This document shows positions 8,650 through 17,455 of a DNA stretch of 64,000 bases, piece by piece (the stretch's first letter is position 1; each line of letters starts with the position of its first letter). Source of the DNA: Verrucomicrobiota bacterium (GTDB taxonomy: Bacteria > Verrucomicrobiota > Verrucomicrobiia > CAIQCK01); the NCBI GenBank assembly GCA_016235595.1, contig JACRJX010000025.1, positions 62,001-126,000 on the forward strand. The letters run 5' to 3'. A model generated the notes under the pieces. The model saw nothing but the letters and a program-made list of their open reading frames with translations, was not told the DNA's origin and made no database searches. The translations under genes were made by a program, and so were the position numbers.

Positions 8650-9180
8650 ATGAAGAGTTTTACATCCGCCTTCTGGCTGACGGGACTCGTTTTGCTTTGG
8701 GCCTTTGGCACACCTGTAGTTGAAGGGGGCTGAGGCCCTCCCTCAGACGCCGCGGTGGTGGCTCGCGTTATTCCGCGCACCAAACCCGTAAGGGCAACTC
8801 GCGTGATTCCGCATGGCCCCTTCCTTAGCGGCGTGGTGGTCAGTTTGACCCCCAGATGGCGTACCCTCAGCGTTAGACCTACCGATGCGGCCGTGGCCCG
8901 CGTGCTCAATCCCGCTGTCTTTTTCATCGGCGCGGATGCGCTCCTCGATCGGAACGGAAAGACTTGCGAACTCCAGGACATCCAAGTCGGCGATCCGATT
9001 CGCGTGGCGTTCACCATAGAACCGGGGCCAACAACTCATGTGACTGGACTCGAAGTCGGCAACCTCGGTCCCGAATGGCCGGTTACTTCGTCACAATGTA
9101 TCGTGGGAGGCATCGCTTTGGCGTTTTTATTTCTCGTGGCTCTTGCGGTGAGGGGAGTCTGGAAGAGCTTCGCCAGCTAG
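8650..9180 (+). CDS. Small exported/membrane protein with in-frame UGA after the signal peptide; paralogue of 57768-58136
   Basis: An ATG at 8650, behind a short AAGGA, opens a frame coding for a signal-peptide-like MKSFTSAFWLTGLVLLWAF and ending GTPVVEGG. A TGA stands at 8731-8733. The same frame then stays open for about 149 codons to 9180. The downstream part (DRNGKTCELQDIQVGDPIRVAF) is clearly homologous to the protein at 57768, which has its own in-frame TGA at the same place. A GTG at 8755 could start a shorter product, but no Shine-Dalgarno sequence precedes it. The downstream part is beta-rich, perhaps DUF5666-like, and ends with a membrane helix (about the last 30 residues). UGA may be read through, decoded as selenocysteine, or mark a pseudogene. 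See findings. Confidence 0.6.
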
Positions 9181-9252
9181 ACGGGCACCGCGCAAGTTCA
9201 TCGCACATGCAAAGCGTCTAACGGCTGAGCTGAACGATGATGGCCCAGCGTT

Positions 9253-9407
9253 GGAACCGACATTTCACCGCAGAGACGCGGAGGACGCGAAGATTCGGAA
9301 GTGTTTGGTTCTGTCATCCCTCTGCGATCTCTGCGCCTCTGCGGTGAGTCGCCGTCATCCCAATGTTCAGCCTTGTGTCACCTCCCCCGTCTGTGCGAGG
9401 AATCCGA
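9253..9407. repeat. Intergenic repeat, copy A (CCGCAGAGACGC type)
   Basis: Starts GGAACCGACATTTC and contains an inverted repeat: TCACCGCAGAGACGCGGAG (from about 9265) pairs with CTCTGCGCCTCTGCGGTGA (9329-9347) with two mismatches. It ends at GCGAGGAATCCGA. A second copy lies at 10356-10634. Each copy sits just upstream of a small membrane-protein gene. It is a REP-like dispersed element. Confidence 0.75.
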
Positions 9408-9449
9408 CGTTACTCAACATTACTATAGTTTGAATTTTGAGGGTGTGGC

Positions 9450-10007
9450 ATGAATTCCAGCATGTGCTTCAGTGATTGGATGATAACGGATTTCCTTCGG
9501 CAGCACACTGCTCCGATTCCGCTCCTAGTATTCGTTATCGCAGCCATTCTCTTCCTGCGGTGGATTTACCTTGTCTTTCGCCGCAGGCATCCATCTCGCT
9601 TTCTGGGCGCTGCCATTATCTTCCTCATTGCAGCGGGCTGTTTACTAAATAATGACTCGAGGGACATCCCGCTTGAGAAATACATCTGGGTTAATCTGCG
9701 TATGACAAACGTCCAAACCATACGATCTGATTGCGAGCAGTTATTACGACGCTGGGAAGCCATGCCTGCCCCCAAGCGACTGCTCCTCGAAAAGGAGGGA
9801 GAACTCCCACTTTCATTCGTTCGCCTCGGAGCTGAAGCAGTGGTGGTCGACGACGGGAAGACAGTAATAATGTTTCTCTACTACAACCCGTCTGGCAGCA
9901 GTTGGGGAATCGTTTACGACCCAAAGAAAACAGTCGACCCAACGTTACCACGAGCGTTCAGGGCGATGTGGTATCGAGACTTTTACTGGTTTCGGGGATC
10001 TCACTAA
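9450..10007 (+). CDS. Hypothetical membrane protein with two N-terminal helices
   Basis: A 185-residue protein of unknown family. Two hydrophobic helices lie at about residues 22-42 and 50-68, separated by a basic loop (FRRRHPSR). A soluble C-terminal domain of about 115 residues follows, with a beta-rich centre (AEAVVVDDGKTVIMFLYY). No catalytic motif is visible. It follows repeat copy A and precedes another small membrane protein by 41 bases on the same strand. Confidence 0.55.
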   Translation: MNSSMCFSDWMITDFLRQHTAPIPLLVFVIAAILFLRWIYLVFRRRHPSRFLGAAIIFLIAAGCLLNNDSRDIPLEKYIWVNLRMTNVQTIRSDCEQLLRRWEAMPAPKRLLLEKEGELPLSFVRLGAEAVVVDDGKTVIMFLYYNPSGSSWGIVYDPKKTVDPTLPRAFRAMWYRDFYWFRGSH

Positions 10008-10048
10008 ACCTGGTTTAGAATCTCAAACATCCAACCCACTATCACCAC

Positions 10049-10309
10049 ATGGCCAAAGGAAATGACAAGAACTACGTCTCGTTCTGGTTTTGGATGTTTG
10101 CGATGTTCATCATGGCTTTGCCGTGCATCGGCTTCATCATGATCATCGTCTGGGCATTTGTCGGGAACAACGAAACCCGGAAGAATTATTTCCGAGCCGT
10201 TATTGCTTGGTTTCTGATTTGCACGATATTCTGGATCGGTCTCGCTGTGTTTGGTTATTGGCCCGTGATTCTGAAGCAGATTCAGAGTCTGCCACATCTG
10301 GTGAAATGA
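10049..10309 (+). CDS. Very small two-helix membrane protein
   Basis: An 86-residue protein with two long hydrophobic segments (about residues 11-36 and 46-72) and a short polar hinge (GNNETRKNY). It resembles generic small integral membrane proteins, and I cannot assign a family. It ends with TGA, which shows that TGA is used as a normal stop here. It lies 41 bases after the preceding membrane protein and may share its transcript. Confidence 0.55.
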   Translation: MAKGNDKNYVSFWFWMFAMFIMALPCIGFIMIIVWAFVGNNETRKNYFRAVIAWFLICTIFWIGLAVFGYWPVILKQIQSLPHLVK

Positions 10310-10355
10310 ATTGCTGATTTTGCAGCGCCGCTGCCGCCGAGAGCCCCTACGGCAA

Positions 10356-10634
10356 GGAACCGACATTTCACCGCAGAGACGCGGAGCTTCGTAAGTGTTT
10401 GGCTCTGTCCCCCCTCTGCGTGCTCTGCGCCTCTGCGGTGGGTCGCCGTCATCCCAATGTAAGGAGGCGGACGCCCGGCCCATCGCAACGATTCCGTCTC
10501 CTCACGTCGGCGGCTACGAAGACCCATCGCCAGCGCCGCAGCGCGCCCGCCGCCTCCGCACACGCGGGATGGCCCAACGCCCCAGCCTGCCTTTCAGCCT
10601 TGAATCAGCTCCCCTGTCTATGCGAGGAATCCGA
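10356..10634. repeat. Intergenic repeat, copy B, with a 131-base insertion
   Basis: Second copy of the element at 9253-9407: same GGAACCGACATTTC start, same CCGCAGAGACGCGGAG / CTCTGCGCCTCTGCGGTG arms, same GCGAGGAATCCGA end. Between CCCAATGT (ends 10460) and TTCAGCCTTG (starts 10592), which are adjacent in copy A, there are 131 extra GC-rich bases. Nothing else is seen in the gap from 10310 to 10673. Confidence 0.7.
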
Positions 10635-10673
10635 AGATCAATCTAGAATGTCAGGAGACTTGGAGCGCACTCT

Positions 10674-11171
10674 ATGGAACCCACTACCAACGACAACCTT
10701 ATTCAATATCAAATGACCCGTGAAGAGGTCGTTGCTCAAATGTGGCGCTTGATGCTCCTTCCCGGGATTATCGTCCCGATGACCATTACTTTCCTCTTTG
10801 GAATAGGCATGTTCGCGCTTCTCCCCAATCATCCCATTTGGTCGTGGATATTCATTATCTTTCCCGTGGCGTTCCTAATCGCATACCGCCGAACCGTTCA
10901 CAAAATCGTGGACCAGCATCCCGAGTATCTAGAGCAGCAGACTCTCTCGTTCGACGAAAAAGGGATCAGCATCCGCAACAGCGTATTCACCGTTCAGTGG
11001 TCTTGGGATCGTGCGCGTGGCGTAAAAGAAAGCAAAGAGTTCATTGTCATTCGCTTCTGCAGTTACGGTTCCGGCGCCGTTATCCGCAAGTCGGCTTTAA
11101 CCGCGCAGCAGCGGGAACGACTCCTGTCCTACACAGCCCTCTCGCCATCCAACGGCGGACGACAAACATGA
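10674..11171 (+). CDS. YcxB-like membrane protein
   Basis: A 165-residue protein with the layout of the YcxB family (PF14317-like). It has a short N-terminal YQMTREE segment, two adjacent membrane helices (about residues 30-52 and 58-75), then a cytoplasmic beta-rich domain with LSFDEKGISIRNS, a tryptophan-rich strand (FTVQWSWDRARGV) and a C-terminal IRKSALT motif of the type where family members have P-K-x-F/A-L. Function in the family is not known. It is preceded by repeat copy B. Confidence 0.7.
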   Translation: MEPTTNDNLIQYQMTREEVVAQMWRLMLLPGIIVPMTITFLFGIGMFALLPNHPIWSWIFIIFPVAFLIAYRRTVHKIVDQHPEYLEQQTLSFDEKGISIRNSVFTVQWSWDRARGVKESKEFIVIRFCSYGSGAVIRKSALTAQQRERLLSYTALSPSNGGRQT

Positions 11172-11257
11172 CAGTCCCCGTGGACTCCTGAAAGGTGGGG
11201 TGGTTGGGTTGAAAAAGCGGCTGGATTAGGAGGACGGGAATCTTATGCTACTGTTGT

Positions 11258-11276
11258 CAGCCGGGAATGCCGGCTG
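11258..11276. other. Small hairpin in the leader of the ETF-QO gene
   Basis: Perfect 7-base arms CAGCCGG and CCGGCTG around a GAATG loop, ending 11 bases before the ATG at 11288. No T-run follows, so it is not an intrinsic terminator. It could influence translation start. Confidence 0.4.
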
Positions 11277-11287
11277 GATGAATTATT

Positions 11288-13165
11288 ATGACCGCACCAA
11301 ACATTGAACAACCGCAACCGTCCATCGAACGGCAAGGCATGGATGTGGACATCGTCTGCGTCGGCTTCGGACCGGCCACGGGCGGGTTCCTGACCACGCT
11401 GTCGCGCAACCTGACAAACGCGGACGGCACGCCGCGGTTTGAAAGCGCTGTCGCGCCGGGGATGCCGCCGCAAGTGATTTGCTACGAGCGCGCGGACGAC
11501 ATCGGTTTCGGCGTGTCGGGCGTGGTGACGCGCGGGCGCGGACTGCGGGCATCGTTCCCCGATCTCGACCCAGCCCAGATTCCAACAGCGGCGGCAGTGA
11601 CGGAAGAACGAGTGCTTTATTTGCTCGATCCGGTCGGGGCGAGCCGGCGTTCGGCGACGTTGCGGCTCGGCGACGCGTTCATCCGGGCATTCAAGTGGAT
11701 GCTGCCGTATGAACACGAGGCGGTGAATCTGCCTTATATCCCACCGTTCCTGAGCAAGCACGGCGGGCTGATCTTCTCGCTCGGGCAGTTCAACCAATGG
11801 GTCGGGCAGCAGGTGATGGCGACGGGGGCCGTGCAGGTCTGGCCGGGCACGCCCGTGGCGAAGGCGTTGATCGAGCAGGACCGCGTGGCCGGTGTGCGGC
11901 TACTGGATCAGGGCGTGGACAAGCAAGGCAAGGCGGAGGCGGGCTTCATGCCCGGCATGGACATCCGCGCGGCGCTGACGGTAGTGGGCGATGGGCCAGT
12001 GGGCACGGTAGGCCAGCAGCTCGACCAGCATTTCGGGATGCCGCCGGGCCATCACACGCGGGACTGGGCCGTGGGCATGAAGATGGTCGTCAACCTGCGC
12101 GAGGACTGTGACCTGAAGCCCGGCACGGTGTTCCACACGTTCGGCTATCCGGAGCCTGAGATCTTCGGGTTCATGTATGTCTATCCAGACCGCGTGGCGT
12201 CGCTGGGCATTTTCGTGCCGTCGTGGTTCGACAGCCCGGTGCGGACGAGCTACCGCTATCTCCAGCATTGGATGACGCACCCGTATCTTTGGCGTTATCT
12301 GGAAGGCGGCACGCTGCGCTCGTGGGGTGCGAAGACGTTGGGGGAATCCGGCAAGCGCGGCGAGCCGTGGCTCGTCGGCAACGGTTACGCGCGCGTGGGC
12401 GAAGGCTCCGGCACCACGAACCTGCTCACCGGCTCCGGCGTGGATGAAGCGTGGCTGAGCGGAGTGCAACTGGCCGAGGGCGTGATCGAGTTGCTCCAGG
12501 CGAAGAAGCCGTTTACGAAGGAGAACCTCGAAGAGGCCTATGCGAAACGGCGCCGGGCGAGTTGGATCGAGAGCGAGGGCCGCGAGGCGGAACGGGCGCG
12601 CGACGGCTTCCATCACGGCGTGGTGGCGGGCTTGGTCGGCATGGGCCTGGCGGGATTCACGAAGGGGAAAGTCGCCATTCCCGGGCAGACACTCGCTCCG
12701 CATGAGCGGTTGCCAAGCATGGAGGAATACTACCGCGGAAAAATCCCCGCCGACGAGGTGAGGAAGATACAGGACGCGTGCGCGGCGAGGGGCGTGTCGG
12801 CGCATGCAGCGTTGATGGAGTGCAGTGGCTGGCCGGAGATTCCATACGACGGCAAGCTGCTGGTGTCGCAACAGGACGCGCTGCTGCTGGGCGGAAAGGT
12901 ACAGGCGCCGGCCGGCTACGCGGACCACGTCGCGTTCCTTTATCCAAACCTCTGCGAGAGTTGCGGCACCAAGGTTTGCATCGAGGTTTGTTCGGGACAG
13001 GCGATCACTCCGGGACCGAAAGGCGTGCCGGCGTTTGATCGGGAGAAGTGCGTCCACTGCGGCGCGTGTCTCTGGAACTGCGCCAAGTCGCTGCCTGACA
13101 ATCCGGAGCGCACGAACATCGAGTTCCGCGCCGGCACCGGCGGGCTGCATTCGGCGGAAAACTAA
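11288..13165 (+). CDS. Electron-transfer flavoprotein-ubiquinone oxidoreductase-like protein (ETF-QO/FixC family)
   Basis: A 625-residue flavoprotein expected to pass electrons from ETF to the quinone pool at the membrane. An FAD dinucleotide-binding start (VDIVCVGFGPATGG, about residues 19-32) is followed by the ETF-QO body with VGNGYARVGEGSGTTNLLTGSG. A C-terminal ferredoxin-like domain carries LCESCGTKVCIEVCSG and KCVHCGACLWNC (about 555-610), enough cysteines for the family's 4Fe-4S cluster. The length is slightly above the usual 550-600. No ETF subunit genes are in the window. The gene converges on the TPR gene with only 7 bases between the stops. Confidence 0.88.
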   Translation: MTAPNIEQPQPSIERQGMDVDIVCVGFGPATGGFLTTLSRNLTNADGTPRFESAVAPGMPPQVICYERADDIGFGVSGVVTRGRGLRASFPDLDPAQIPTAAAVTEERVLYLLDPVGASRRSATLRLGDAFIRAFKWMLPYEHEAVNLPYIPPFLSKHGGLIFSLGQFNQWVGQQVMATGAVQVWPGTPVAKALIEQDRVAGVRLLDQGVDKQGKAEAGFMPGMDIRAALTVVGDGPVGTVGQQLDQHFGMPPGHHTRDWAVGMKMVVNLREDCDLKPGTVFHTFGYPEPEIFGFMYVYPDRVASLGIFVPSWFDSPVRTSYRYLQHWMTHPYLWRYLEGGTLRSWGAKTLGESGKRGEPWLVGNGYARVGEGSGTTNLLTGSGVDEAWLSGVQLAEGVIELLQAKKPFTKENLEEAYAKRRRASWIESEGREAERARDGFHHGVVAGLVGMGLAGFTKGKVAIPGQTLAPHERLPSMEEYYRGKIPADEVRKIQDACAARGVSAHAALMECSGWPEIPYDGKLLVSQQDALLLGGKVQAPAGYADHVAFLYPNLCESCGTKVCIEVCSGQAITPGPKGVPAFDREKCVHCGACLWNCAKSLPDNPERTNIEFRAGTGGLHSAEN

Positions 13166-13172
13166 CCCGTCG

Positions 13173-16100
13173 TCACTTGAGGGTCAGCAACACGCGCTGT
13201 GCTTCCGCGGCAAGTTCGGCGGGCAGATTCAGGGTCAAGGCGCGTTGGAGCCATTGCTTGCTCTCGTCCGGTTTCTTGAGCGAGTACTGGCACATGCCCA
13301 GATAGAACGCCGCCTTGGCATCGTCCGGGCGTTGGATGGCGCTCTGCTTCAGCAGATTCGCCGCCGCCTTGTAATCCCCCCGCTTGTAGATGAGGATGCC
13401 CAGAGCCTTGCCCAGTTCCACGTCTTCGGGAAACGCTTCGCGCGCCCACATCGCCATCTCGTAGGTCTTGCGATTATCACCGGGATCTTCGGCGCCCAGA
13501 ATGGCCAGTCGTTTCTTCGCCAACGCAAAATCCGGGTAACGGCTGAGCACCTTCTCGTAAAGCTGCCTGGCCGCCTTGATGTCCAGCTTCTGCTCGTTGA
13601 TGGCCGCCATCGCCATGAGCGCCGGCACGTAAGCCGGGTCTGTCCTCAGAACCTGCTCGACCTGGGATTCCGCCGCCAGAGCCTGGGCGGGATTGGCAGA
13701 GAGCGCGACCATGCTAAGGAACCGGCTGGCCTCGCCAGCCCGCGCGAAAGTCGGACCCGCTTGCAGCGCACCTCGCGCCGCCGTCTCCGCTTCTGCAACG
13801 CGGCCGAGACTATAGGCAGCCTCGGCGAGATCATAGAGCAACTCGGGATTCCCCGGTTGTCTGGCTGCCGCCTGCCGGAACAGGCTCAACGCCCATTTGT
13901 AATCGCCCATCTGATAGGACAGACGACCCAACAGGCTGGAAAGCACCGGGTCATCCGGCACCAGTTTATACGCGGCTTTGGCGTATTCAAATGCCTTGGC
14001 CGCGCCATGAGGGCGACCGACATAAAGCTGCGCCAGACTGATGAGCGGCCTCGGGTTCTTGGGGTTCGCCTTTGAAATTGCCTCGTATGTCGCAACGGCT
14101 TTGTCGAACGCTCCCTCACGCGCGTAGATGCCGGCGAGACGAAGGAGCGCAACCGGATCATTCGGTTTCCCCACCATCCTGCTCACAAACTCCGCGCGAG
14201 CCTCCGCGCTGGCGGTGCTGGGATTCACTGCCAGCACGTTCAAGCACTGCCGGGCTTCAATGCTGCCGGGAAACTCCTTGTTCAACTGGAGCGCGCGCTG
14301 GAACGCCAGACGGGCGGGTTCCTCCTCGCCCATCATGTAGTGCGCCATCGCCAGATGGAATTGGACCTCCGGCTCATTCGGCAGCTTGTTCGCCGTTTCC
14401 CGGAGGAGGTTCAGCGCCGTTGAATACTGGCCCTTCTTGTGGAGAATCCAACCCAAAGTGTCCGTGACCAACGGATCCCCCGGCTGCAAATCCCTGGCCC
14501 TGCCCGCCATCTCGTAAGCCCTGTCGAGATTGCCGAGATGCTCCGAATATAAATAGGCAAGGTTGTTCAACGCCGGCCCGAACTTCGGATTCACAGCCAG
14601 CAGTTTCTCGTAAGCGTCGCGGGCGGCATTATAGTCCTTCTCGTAATCGTAGATCATGCCAATGAGCATGAGCGACGCGACATCCTTGGGGTTCTTCGCC
14701 ACGACGGTAAAGAGTTCCTCCATCGCCTTCTCGCGCTGGTTGGAAGTCACGTAGAGTTGGGCCAGCGAAAAGTAAGCTGCGTAAAAATCAGGCTGCAACT
14801 CCACCGCTTTCCGCAGCGCGCCCTCCGCCTGCTTGGCGTCCCGTTGCGTCAGGAACACCCTGGCCTGCAGGAAATACAGTTGCGCCTGTTTGGGGGTCTT
14901 CTCCAGTTCTTTCCCAATGCGCTGCAGCGCTGCCGTGTATTGTTTCTCTGCCAGATCCATACCAACCAATTGGTCCAGCGCAGGCAAATAGCCCGGCACG
15001 AGTTCGGCCGCCTTCTCAAACGCCTTGCGAGCCTCGTCCTTCCTGCCCTGTTGGAGATAAACCAATCCCACCTGCAAAGCCACGTCCGGATTCTTCGCAA
15101 ACAGGGTCTCGAACTTGCGATACACATCGAGCGCGGCGGTGAGATTATTCTGAGCGCGGTAGGCCTCGGCCAGCAGCAGCCATCCTTGGGCAGTCTCCGG
15201 GTGCCGTTGAACGATCTGCTTCAAGAGAACAATCGCTGAACTGATGTCGCCCGTTCTAATCCTGAGTTCCGCCAAAAGCAGCGCGGCATCCACAAGATCG
15301 GGATTCAGGTTCACGGCTTCCGTGAGGACACTCCTGGCCTTCCCCGTCTCGTTATCCGCCAGCAAAGCCAGCGCAAGCTGATAACGCACGTAAGCAGCCT
15401 TTGGATAACGAAGCAACATCCCCTCAAACTCCGATATGGCCTTGGCAGTCTCACCCTTCGCCAACCTCAACCTGCCGCTCAATAGCGAAGCCTCGTAGTT
15501 GACCGGATCGCGCGTCAGAATCTTCTTCAGCAAGGCATCGCAATCGTCATACTTCTTCTGCTTGAACGCAGTCTCCGCCAACGATATCTGAGCAGGCAGG
15601 TAGTCCGGCGCCTTCTGAATCATCTCATCCAGCAGGCGTTTTCCCGCATCCAAATCCCCATTCTGAATCTTGAACTGCGCGTATCTCAGCCGTTTCGGCG
15701 ATCTGAACGAAGCGCGTTCCGCGGCGATCTGGAAAGCCTGCTCCGCATTCTTCAGGTCGTTCTGCATCAAGTACAGATTGCCGAGCGCCGAATACGGCGC
15801 GCTCGATTTCGAGTCGAGAGCTTGCGCACGTTTGAAGGCCGCCTCCGCGGCTTTGAAATCGCGCTGGCGAAGCGAGAGGGTTCCCAAAGCGATCTGCAGA
15901 GGCACTTTTTCGCCCGCCGTTTGCAGCATTTTCTGCAATCGCTGCCGGGTTTCCTCGATCTCCTTCGGCGTCACGGATGCCTCGGCCAGCAAGATCGGTG
16001 CCTCTTCGTCCTGCGGTCTTCGCTCCATCACAGCAATCGCCTCGGTCTGGGACTCCTTCAGTTTACCCATCGCGAGATAGATGAGGCCCATCTTCAGACG

Positions 16101-16400
16101 CACGTCCAGATTGTTTGGATCCATTTCGAAGCTTCTGTGCAACAGGGGCATGGCCTTCTCAAGACGGCCTTGTTCAAAACAAACAAGACCGAGGCGGCCC
16201 AAGGCGTGGGGATCCTGCGAATCCATTTGAAGAACGCTGATGTACTCAACCTCCGCCTTGTCATAGTCGCCCGCGTCGAAATACCGGTCCGCTTGCTCCA
16301 TGTGGCGGGCTTTGCTGGCCGATGGCGAACAACTGACTCCACCGATGGCCAACAACACCGCTGCCATCGCCATGGGAATCCATTGAGAGAGTTTTCGCAT
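13173..16400 (-). CDS. Giant TPR-repeat lipoprotein of the exosortase/EPS system (PrsT-like)
   Basis: A 1075-residue protein made almost wholly of tetratricopeptide repeats after a lipoprotein signal peptide (AAVLLAIGGVSC, lipobox GVSC). I choose the ATG at 16400, one base past the exosortase stop codon, because it begins this signal peptide; the upstream extension overlaps the exosortase. In PEP-CTERM/exosortase loci a very long TPR lipoprotein of this kind (PrsT) sits beside the exosortase and is thought to scaffold polysaccharide secretion at the outer membrane. It is the last gene of the 24-gene minus-strand block. Confidence 0.85.
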   Translation of the reverse strand: MRKLSQWIPMAMAAVLLAIGGVSCSPSASKARHMEQADRYFDAGDYDKAEVEYISVLQMDSQDPHALGRLGLVCFEQGRLEKAMPLLHRSFEMDPNNLDVRLKMGLIYLAMGKLKESQTEAIAVMERRPQDEEAPILLAEASVTPKEIEETRQRLQKMLQTAGEKVPLQIALGTLSLRQRDFKAAEAAFKRAQALDSKSSAPYSALGNLYLMQNDLKNAEQAFQIAAERASFRSPKRLRYAQFKIQNGDLDAGKRLLDEMIQKAPDYLPAQISLAETAFKQKKYDDCDALLKKILTRDPVNYEASLLSGRLRLAKGETAKAISEFEGMLLRYPKAAYVRYQLALALLADNETGKARSVLTEAVNLNPDLVDAALLLAELRIRTGDISSAIVLLKQIVQRHPETAQGWLLLAEAYRAQNNLTAALDVYRKFETLFAKNPDVALQVGLVYLQQGRKDEARKAFEKAAELVPGYLPALDQLVGMDLAEKQYTAALQRIGKELEKTPKQAQLYFLQARVFLTQRDAKQAEGALRKAVELQPDFYAAYFSLAQLYVTSNQREKAMEELFTVVAKNPKDVASLMLIGMIYDYEKDYNAARDAYEKLLAVNPKFGPALNNLAYLYSEHLGNLDRAYEMAGRARDLQPGDPLVTDTLGWILHKKGQYSTALNLLRETANKLPNEPEVQFHLAMAHYMMGEEEPARLAFQRALQLNKEFPGSIEARQCLNVLAVNPSTASAEARAEFVSRMVGKPNDPVALLRLAGIYAREGAFDKAVATYEAISKANPKNPRPLISLAQLYVGRPHGAAKAFEYAKAAYKLVPDDPVLSSLLGRLSYQMGDYKWALSLFRQAAARQPGNPELLYDLAEAAYSLGRVAEAETAARGALQAGPTFARAGEASRFLSMVALSANPAQALAAESQVEQVLRTDPAYVPALMAMAAINEQKLDIKAARQLYEKVLSRYPDFALAKKRLAILGAEDPGDNRKTYEMAMWAREAFPEDVELGKALGILIYKRGDYKAAANLLKQSAIQRPDDAKAAFYLGMCQYSLKKPDESKQWLQRALTLNLPAELAAEAQRVLLTLK

Positions 16401-16401
16401 G

Positions 16402-17409
16402 CTAATCTCCACCGAGTCTTGGTTTTGCCTCTTGAGCAGCCCGATCCAGTCTTCGAAGAACGACCAACAGTAGGAAAAACGGCACGAGCGATAAAGCAAA
16501 GAATACGGGTCCACCTTGACGATGGATGGCAGAATCGAGCATCTGCGAGCCTTTGCAAACACAAAGCTGGCCAATCACAAAAATCCGGAACCCATTTCTC
16601 AGGATGGCCAGCGGGAACACCGCCAGCACCAGCACAGCCCGCCTCCAGGGCGTCCGTAAGAAAAGATGGCTCGCCACCAGACTGGTGAGGAACAACACCA
16701 GACTGGAATGAATGCCACTGCATTCCTGAGCCACATACAGCCTGATGCCCGGCAGCTGAAAACTCAGTCCATCCCGAAACACCGGCATGCCCGATAATCT
16801 CAACATGGCGTCGGCAGTTGCCGCAGAACTGTGCTGGGACAGAAGCTCAATCTCCTCCCGCAGGAACGTGGGAAACGGCGCCACGAAGATGAGAAAACAC
16901 AGCGGAAAGACGATGGCCCGCAAAGTTTCTCTCCCCAAAAACAAACAGCAAACGCCAAAGAAGAACATGAGAAAAGACAGCGTGGTGAACGCCAGAGAAT
17001 CCTCCTCGTTTAACGTCACCGCCGAACCCACCGCCATCCAATAACCCGCAAGAACCACGAAACCAGTGATCAGCAAGAATGCCGCCAATTGCCGGGGCGG
17101 TTCGGAAGGGGGCGGTAATCCCCGTCGCTGCGACCAGACCAGGCACAAACTGATCAGCGGGATCAGAAACACGTGCGAATACAACGTGCTTCCTGCCGCA
17201 AACTGCAACAAGTGCCACAAGGGGACAACGAAGCAAAGCAGGAGCGCCGCCAGCGCCAGCGCAAATCCCCGAAATCGTATCTGAGGTTGCGAAGACTCCT
17301 CTTCCTCACAAGTTGGAGGCAAGTGTTTCGACGCAACTTTGCGCGGCTCTGTCACCGAATTGGGATCTTTTTCAAGCGGCATGAAATGCACCCATTCCCT
17401 GATTGTCAT
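16402..17409 (-). CDS. Exosortase family transpeptidase
   Basis: A 335-residue membrane protein with about eight helices and the exosortase active-site triad. The cysteine is in VAQECSGIHSS, the arginine in LAILRNGFRI and the histidine in DSAIHRQGG. Exosortases cleave PEP-CTERM-like C-terminal tails and release or attach the proteins at the cell surface, usually together with exopolysaccharide. No EpsI-type domain is fused. An internal ATG at 17382 (MPLEKDP) is an alternative start. Immediately downstream is the TPR lipoprotein, and upstream is the outer-membrane barrel protein. None of the exported proteins in this window ends in an obvious PEP-CTERM-like tripartite tail. Confidence 0.9.
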   Translation of the reverse strand: MTIREWVHFMPLEKDPNSVTEPRKVASKHLPPTCEEEESSQPQIRFRGFALALAALLLCFVVPLWHLLQFAAGSTLYSHVFLIPLISLCLVWSQRRGLPPPSEPPRQLAAFLLITGFVVLAGYWMAVGSAVTLNEEDSLAFTTLSFLMFFFGVCCLFLGRETLRAIVFPLCFLIFVAPFPTFLREEIELLSQHSSAATADAMLRLSGMPVFRDGLSFQLPGIRLYVAQECSGIHSSLVLFLTSLVASHLFLRTPWRRAVLVLAVFPLAILRNGFRIFVIGQLCVCKGSQMLDSAIHRQGGPVFFALSLVPFFLLLVVLRRLDRAAQEAKPRLGGD

Positions 17410-17455
17410 CGTTCAGGCCAACTGCATGGGCGAAAGGCTCCAAGGAAGGTTCCAG

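Noticed and set aside
8731..8733. UGA reassigned to tryptophan or glycine throughout the genome
   Set aside because: TGA ends several ordinary genes here at the expected place, for example at 10307, 50017 and 51805, so there is no general reassignment.
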